8,716 nucleotides of DNA from contig JAZNQX010000076.1 in assembly GCA_045590395.1 (NCBI GenBank), positions 1-8,716 of the forward strand. Direction: 5' to 3'. Source of the DNA: SIG607 sp045590395 (GTDB taxonomy: Bacteria; Bacillota; Clostridia; Oscillospirales; Acutalibacteraceae). This document shows, piece by piece, positions 5,819 through 8,716 of this stretch. Position 1 is the stretch's first letter. Each line of letters begins with the position of its first letter. The notes beneath the pieces are model-generated. The model saw only the letters and a list, made by a program, of their open reading frames with translations, did no database searches and was not told where the DNA came from. A program made the position numbers and the translations under genes.

Positions 5819-5850
5819 TTTCTCCTGTCCTCAAAGTCGTTTAGGAGAGA
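5819..5850 (+). promoter_or_regulatory. Hairpin that can mask the ribosome binding site of the P-loop gene
   Basis: TTTCTCCT (5819-5826) is complementary to AGGAGAGA (5843-5850), giving 7 Watson-Crick pairs and one G-T pair around a 16 nt loop. The right arm contains the AGGAG Shine-Dalgarno. Pairing is read directly from the sequence; a regulatory role is inferred. Confidence 0.5.
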
Positions 5851-5857
5851 TAAGTTT

Positions 5858-6442
5858 ATGAAAAAGAAATTGATTTTGGTTACTTCACCCCCTGCAAGTG
5901 GTAAAACCTATATTTCAAAAATGCTTGCCGCAAATCTTGACCATGTTGTTTATCTTGATAAGGATACACTTGTACCTCTTTCTAACGTGGTATTTACAGT
6001 TGCGGGTGAGGAAATTAACCGTAGCTCTCAGTTTTTTGAGGACCATATAAGAAATGTTGAATATGAGGTTACATTAAATTTTGCTTTTGAGGCGCTTCAG
6101 TATGAGGATATCGTTTTAATCAACGCACCCTTTACAAGAGAAATAAGAGATACTGAGTATATGATTTCTCTGCGCAAAAAGCTTAGAGAATACGGTGCAG
6201 CGCTTACTGTTGTTTGGGTGCAAACCGATGTTGAGGTTTGCAAACAGCGTATGATAGAAAGAAATTCTCCCAGAGACCACTGGAAGATAGCTAACTGGGA
6301 CGAATATATTTCTAAAATCAATTTTGCTATCCCCGAAAATCTTAACGATGCATCTGTAGTAGACCAGCTTCTTGTTTTCAAAAATTCCTCTCAGGAAGAG
6401 TATGAAGAATCAATGAAAAAGATGCTGGAAGCAATTCAGTAA
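5858..6442 (+). CDS. P-loop NTPase, small-molecule kinase-like, function unknown
   Basis: This encodes a 194-residue cytosolic P-loop protein with the fold pattern of adenylate/shikimate-kinase-like or zeta-toxin-like ATPases. It starts with a strand and a Walker A variant SPPASGKT (10-17), in which the usual first Gly is Ser. It then has YLDKDTL (32-38), a Walker-B-like strand DIVLINAPF (84-92), and the late strand VVWVQTD (118-124) followed by a basic lid-like helix with Arg131 and Arg135, and PRDHWKIANWDEY (138-150). I do not recognise the substrate. Start ATG 5858 follows AGGAG by 10 nt; an earlier in-frame ATG at 5810 has no ribosome binding site. It is a single-gene unit with its own promoter and a leader hairpin. 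No antitoxin-like partner is adjacent, so a zeta toxin role is unlikely. Confidence 0.8.
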   Translation: MKKKLILVTSPPASGKTYISKMLAANLDHVVYLDKDTLVPLSNVVFTVAGEEINRSSQFFEDHIRNVEYEVTLNFAFEALQYEDIVLINAPFTREIRDTEYMISLRKKLREYGAALTVVWVQTDVEVCKQRMIERNSPRDHWKIANWDEYISKINFAIPENLNDASVVDQLLVFKNSSQEEYEESMKKMLEAIQ

Positions 6443-6446
6443 ATAA

Positions 6447-6474
6447 AAAAACCGAGTCTTAAGACTCGGTTTTT
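6447..6474. terminator. Bidirectional palindromic terminator
   Basis: A perfect inverted repeat of 12 bp arms (five A then CCGAGTC, mirrored by GACTCGG then five T) surrounds a TTAA loop. It separates the convergent P-loop gene and COG0523 operon, ending 3 nt before the stop codon of the minus-strand gene. Confidence 0.92.
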
Positions 6475-6477
6475 ATT

Positions 6478-7419
6478 TTAATAGAAAGTGGCAAGTTCAG
6501 GGTCGGGTGCAGAGGTTAATACAATGTTTTCAACGGTCAGCACAGGCCCTTTTTTGCCGTACATTTTATGCTTTTTCAGTTCTATTTTTGCGGTTACAAT
6601 AACCCAGTCGCGCTGTTTTAAGGTTTCGGCACCTGACCAGTCGCAAACAAGACCTGAATAGGTTATATCGTCTGCACAGCAGGTCATAACGTGTCTGCCC
6701 AAAACAAAGCTACCCTTTGGCATATCGGGATTTTTAGCCACAATGCCCTTGAATTTAACCGTCTTTTTGTCGTATTTCGGTAACTCCTCGCTCATATCGC
6801 GGTACCAAATTGCATAGTCTTTATCATCAATTTCAATGATATCTGCATTGATATCAAAGGGCAGGGGGTCTTCTATATCGTCATAGGCGATACTGCCGTC
6901 TTTGTATTCGTAGGCAATATCAGCTCTGCGGCTTATTCCTCTGACTATTTTATGAAGTGCTATTCTATCAATACTGTCGTCATAGCGGTTAAATATAACA
7001 AGCTCAGCATCATTTAATTTATCAACCACCAAACTTCGCATATTGGCGTTGTAAGTAACGGCGGTGGTGGAATCCATAAGTAAGAATTCCTGATATAAAA
7101 TCCAACTCTTTGGCATAGCGTCATAAAAGGAACTGAGCAGCCACATACCGTTATATTCAACAATTACCCTTGTAGCGCCGCTTTTCTTAATGAGTGACTC
7201 AAGATATTCTGCCTTCAGGTCTTCTTCGTCTTCAATAATTTCAGTTATAACCTTTGCACCGTTGTAGGAAGAAATATCATATTCTTCCTCGCCCTCTTCA
7301 CAAAGAAGCAGCAGGGTAGGCTCATTACTTTCAAAGCGTGGGTCTTTAAGAGTTTCGTCAATAAATTTTGTTTTACCTGCATCTAAAAAGCCCACAAACA
7401 GATATACTGGAATATCCAA
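6478..7419 (-). CDS. COG0523-like GTPase fused to a DUF1980/YcgQ-type C-terminal domain
   Basis: This encodes a 313-residue, two-domain protein with no membrane segments. Residues 1 to about 205 form a CobW/COG0523-like G domain: Walker A GFLDAGKT (10-17), VEYNG (87-91) where COG0523 proteins carry E-x-x-G, and NRYD (144-147) replacing the usual NKxD. The CxCC metal motif of the family is absent; that region reads LLLLCEEGEEEYD. Residues about 220-299 resemble the DUF1980 (TIGR03943, YcgQ) domain, with FKGIVAKNPDMPKGSFVLGR leading into HVMTCCADD (243-251), GLVCDW, and DWVIV (271-275). The start is TTG, immediately upstream of the first strand; AGAGGTG (7426-7432) lies 6 nt before it and no ATG is available. 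It lies 12 nt downstream of the COG0523 metallochaperone gene. A role in metal (probably zinc) handling is inferred. Confidence 0.85.
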   Translation of the reverse strand: MDIPVYLFVGFLDAGKTKFIDETLKDPRFESNEPTLLLLCEEGEEEYDISSYNGAKVITEIIEDEEDLKAEYLESLIKKSGATRVIVEYNGMWLLSSFYDAMPKSWILYQEFLLMDSTTAVTYNANMRSLVVDKLNDAELVIFNRYDDSIDRIALHKIVRGISRRADIAYEYKDGSIAYDDIEDPLPFDINADIIEIDDKDYAIWYRDMSEELPKYDKKTVKFKGIVAKNPDMPKGSFVLGRHVMTCCADDITYSGLVCDWSGAETLKQRDWVIVTAKIELKKHKMYGKKGPVLTVENIVLTSAPDPELATFY

Positions 7420-7425
7420 GCTTTA

Positions 7426-7432
7426 CACCTCT
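7426..7432 (-). promoter_or_regulatory. Ribosome binding site that fixes a TTG start
   Basis: AGAGGTG on the minus strand ends 6 nt before the TTG at 7419-7417. It overlaps the first base of the upstream gene's TAA stop, so the two genes are tightly coupled. A similar GAGGTG (8488-8493) serves the first gene of the operon. Confidence 0.7.
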
Positions 7433-8481
7433 TAAATTTCAAAAATTGCTTTAATCTTTTCTTCGCTTAAATCCTTGCCGATAACACAAAGTCTGCCTAT
7501 AATACCTGCAGCACCGTTTCTTACATTAATTTCACCGGGTACATAGTCAAAGTGAAGCCAAGTACCATTTTCATCCTCAACAATACCTTTTGCACGAAGC
7601 ACAGTGCCGTATTCGTTGTTTTCTTCTATGGTGCTAAGTATTTCTTTGATTTTATCACTGCTGAATTTTTTTACGGTTTCAATACCTATGCTTGAGAATA
7701 CCTCGTCGGCATGGTGGTGCTCGTGGTCGTGATGGCAACCGCAGGTGCATTCTTCTCCGTGCTCGTGATGATGGTGATGCTCGTGTTCATGGTCATGATG
7801 ACAGCCACAGGTACACTCCTCATCATGCTCATGATGGTGTTCGTGGTGGTGATGGTGATGAAGTTCACTCATACTGTGTTTTAAGGTATCTTTTTGCTCA
7901 ATAGCATTAAGAATAGCTTCGCCGTCAATTTTATCCCAAGGTGTAGTAACAATAACAGCATCCTTGTTGTGCTCTCTTAAAATGTCAACTGCTTTTTCAA
8001 ACTTTTCATGAGAAATGCTGTCGGTTCTGCTTAAAATAATTGTACCTGCATTTTCAATCTGATTATTATAAAACTCACCAAAGTTTTTAGAATAAATTTT
8101 AACCTTTCCTGCATCGGCAACGGCAGTATAACTGTTAAGTGAAATATCCTCTATATCAAGGTCTTTGACAGCCTTTATAACATCGCTAAGTTTACCAACG
8201 CCCGAGGGTTCAATAAGAATTCTGTCGGGATGATATGTGCTTATAACCTCGCTTAGCGCCTTGCCGAAATCACCTACCAGGGAACAACAGATACAGCCCT
8301 GATTCATTTCGGTAATCTGAACACCGACTTCACTTAAAAAACCGCTGTCAATTCCTATTTCGCCGAATTCATTTTCAATAATAACAATTTGTTCGTCTGA
8401 AAAGGCTTCCTTTAAAAGTTTTTTAATAAGAGTAGTTTTTCCTGCGCCCAAGAAGCCGGAAAATATATCTATTTTGGTCAT
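7432..8481 (-). CDS. COG0523 family metal-binding GTPase (putative zinc metallochaperone) with duplicated His/Cys insert
   Basis: This encodes a 349-residue G3E GTPase of the CobW/COG0523 family, whose characterised members deliver zinc or other metals to client enzymes in a GTP-dependent way. Visible features are Walker A GFLGAGKT (9-16), ENEFGEIGID (36-45), the metal motif GCICCS (62-67), IEPSGVGKLSD (90-100), SRTD (151-154) in place of NKxD, and a C-terminal CobW domain (about 263-349, with LRAKGIV and WLHFDYVPGE). Between the domains, residues 208-257 are almost entirely His, Glu, Asp, Cys and Gly, built on a 22-residue repeat containing EECTCGCHHDHEH twice. The start ATG 8481 follows GAGGTG by 6 nt; an in-frame GTG at 8490 overlaps that site and is rejected. 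It is first in an operon with the DUF1980-fused paralogue. Confidence 0.93.
   Translation of the reverse strand: MTKIDIFSGFLGAGKTTLIKKLLKEAFSDEQIVIIENEFGEIGIDSGFLSEVGVQITEMNQGCICCSLVGDFGKALSEVISTYHPDRILIEPSGVGKLSDVIKAVKDLDIEDISLNSYTAVADAGKVKIYSKNFGEFYNNQIENAGTIILSRTDSISHEKFEKAVDILREHNKDAVIVTTPWDKIDGEAILNAIEQKDTLKHSMSELHHHHHHEHHHEHDEECTCGCHHDHEHEHHHHHEHGEECTCGCHHDHEHHHADEVFSSIGIETVKKFSSDKIKEILSTIEENNEYGTVLRAKGIVEDENGTWLHFDYVPGEINVRNGAAGIIGRLCVIGKDLSEEKIKAIFEI
7724..7855. repeat. Two tandem 66-bp units encoding a His/Cys-rich metal-binding insert
   Basis: The two 66 bp units (7724-7789 and 7790-7855) encode a 22-residue period in the COG0523 protein. The 13-residue core EECTCGCHHDHEH is identical in both copies, but 9 of its 13 codons differ between copies, all silently. 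The repeat is therefore kept at the protein level and is not a recent slippage product. Confidence 0.85.
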
Positions 8482-8493
8482 TTTTTGCACCTC

Positions 8494-8521
8494 GTAAAAT
8501 AATATAAAAATATTATACTAC
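8494..8521. promoter_or_regulatory. Imperfect inverted repeat over the COG0523 operon promoter (operator candidate)
   Basis: GTAAAATAATAT (8494-8505) and ATATTATACTAC (8510-8521) match as an inverted repeat at 10 of 12 positions with a 4 nt spacer. It covers the -10 box and predicted start site. It does not match the known Bacillus Zur box. AT-rich chance similarity is possible. Confidence 0.35.
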
Positions 8522-8540
8522 AAAGTTTACGCCAATGCAA
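8512..8540 (-). promoter_or_regulatory. Promoter of the COG0523 operon
   Basis: On the minus strand, TTGCAT (8535-8540) and a perfect TATAAT (8512-8517) are 17 nt apart, placing the RNA start near 8505 and the ATG at 8481. Confidence 0.7.
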
Positions 8541-8542
8541 AT

Positions 8543-8579
8543 AAAAAACCGAAACAATCCAAAAGGATTATTTCGGTTT
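8543..8579 (-). terminator. Terminator of a minus-strand transcript entering from the right
   Basis: AAACCGAAA (8546-8554) pairs with TTTCGGTTT (8571-8579), then after one mismatch AATCC pairs with GGATT around an AAAA loop. On the minus strand the stem is followed by a T run (8548-8543), while the plus-strand side lacks one. It insulates the COG0523 promoter from upstream transcription. Confidence 0.8.
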
Positions 8580-8581
8580 CT

Positions 8582-8716
8582 TGGTGCGAGTGACGGGACA
8601 AATATTTGCTTTGCAAACATTTACTGCTCGTCGACCCAATGCTTCACATTCGGTACCCGACTTCGCAACTTTCGGCTATAAACAGTCCACAGGACTGTTT
8701 TCTTTACGCCGAAACC
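8582..8716 (-). other. Hairpin-rich non-coding element ending in a tRNA-like 3' end
   Basis: I see no convincing gene here. On the minus strand the segment contains TTTCGGC/GCCGAAA (8714-8708 with 8676-8670) enclosing a perfect 9 bp hairpin AAACAGTCC-TGT-GGACTGTTT (8700-8680). A smaller imperfect hairpin follows around 8634-8652, then a 10 bp hairpin AAATGTTTGC-AAA-GCAAATATTT (8622-8600). The end, GTCCCGTCACTCGCACCA (8599-8582), reads like the 3' part of a tRNA T-arm and acceptor strand with discriminator and CCA. GCGA(A)GT at 8666-8660 can pair with ACTCGC. No anticodon arm is visible, so it is not an intact tRNA. It continues past the window edge or starts near it, and the terminator at 8543-8579 follows. 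It may be a tRNA-derived remnant or a dispersed intergenic repeat. Confidence 0.45.

Noticed and set aside
5801..5857. Earlier starts (TTG 5801, ATG 5810) for the P-loop protein
   Set aside because: No ribosome binding site precedes them, and the Walker A strand begins directly after ATG 5858.
5858..6442. Zeta-type toxin of a toxin-antitoxin pair
   Set aside because: There is no adjacent small antitoxin gene; the gene is flanked by its own promoter and a terminator.
7724..7855. Short tandem repeat considered as a CRISPR or intergenic repeat
   Set aside because: Only two units, in frame within a gene, with no spacers; it is a coding repeat.
7686..7904. Other open frames over the His-rich region on both strands
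   Set aside because: They arise from the low-complexity GTG/ATG/CAT repeats; only the minus-strand frame encoding the COG0523 protein has domain context on both sides.
8482..8490. GTG start at 8490 for the COG0523 protein
   Set aside because: The GTG is part of the GAGGTG ribosome binding site that serves ATG 8481.
8582..8666. Complete tRNA gene on the minus strand
   Set aside because: The 3' acceptor-like end is good, but there is no T-loop GTTCRA, no anticodon arm and the 5' acceptor match has a bulge.

Overview
The window looks like chromosomal DNA from an anaerobic, probably gut-associated Clostridia/Firmicutes bacterium. The evidence is the AT-leaning base composition, consensus sigma-A-type promoters with 16-17 nt spacers, purine-rich Shine-Dalgarno sites, an FMN riboswitch ahead of a RibU-type ECF transporter subunit, a SAM-I riboswitch ahead of metK, an LdhA-type D-lactate dehydrogenase, and intrinsic terminators closing most transcription units. 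The assignment below class level is not supported. It is mostly a housekeeping region. I see no phage, transposase, CRISPR, defence or toxin-antitoxin genes, and no complete tRNA or rRNA gene.

Layout from left to right. A truncated lipoprotein gene (minus, 417 to the window edge) and a DUF1294 membrane gene (plus, 527-811) diverge from back-to-back promoters. The last codons of the DUF1294 gene run into an FMN riboswitch (794-942) that controls ribU (954-1631). A very strong promoter begins 7 nt after the ribU stop and drives a SAM-I riboswitch, metK (1836-3017) and a small two-helix membrane protein gene (3033-3329). A bidirectional terminator separates this unit from the convergent maf-trmO operon (minus, 4578-3344). 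A D-lactate dehydrogenase gene (4673-5665) diverges from maf and has its own terminator. Next is a single P-loop NTPase/kinase-like gene (5858-6442) whose ribosome binding site can be hidden in a hairpin. A perfect palindromic terminator separates it from a convergent two-gene operon of COG0523 (G3E GTPase) proteins (minus, 8481-6478). The first of these is a classical CxCC metallochaperone with a duplicated His/Cys-rich insert. The second lacks the CxCC motif and is fused to a C-terminal DUF1980/YcgQ-like domain. The right edge (8543-8716) holds a minus-strand terminator preceded by a hairpin-rich non-coding element ending in a tRNA-like 3' end.

How the genes work together: the left half is organised around cofactor-sensing RNA, with FMN controlling riboflavin uptake and SAM controlling SAM synthesis plus one uncharacterised membrane protein. 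The right half contains a probable metal-trafficking operon. The points most worth following are the GTPase-DUF1980 fusion paired with a His/Cys-repeat metallochaperone, the riboswitch whose predicted antiterminator strand is also coding sequence, and the tRNA-tailed hairpin element at the right edge.
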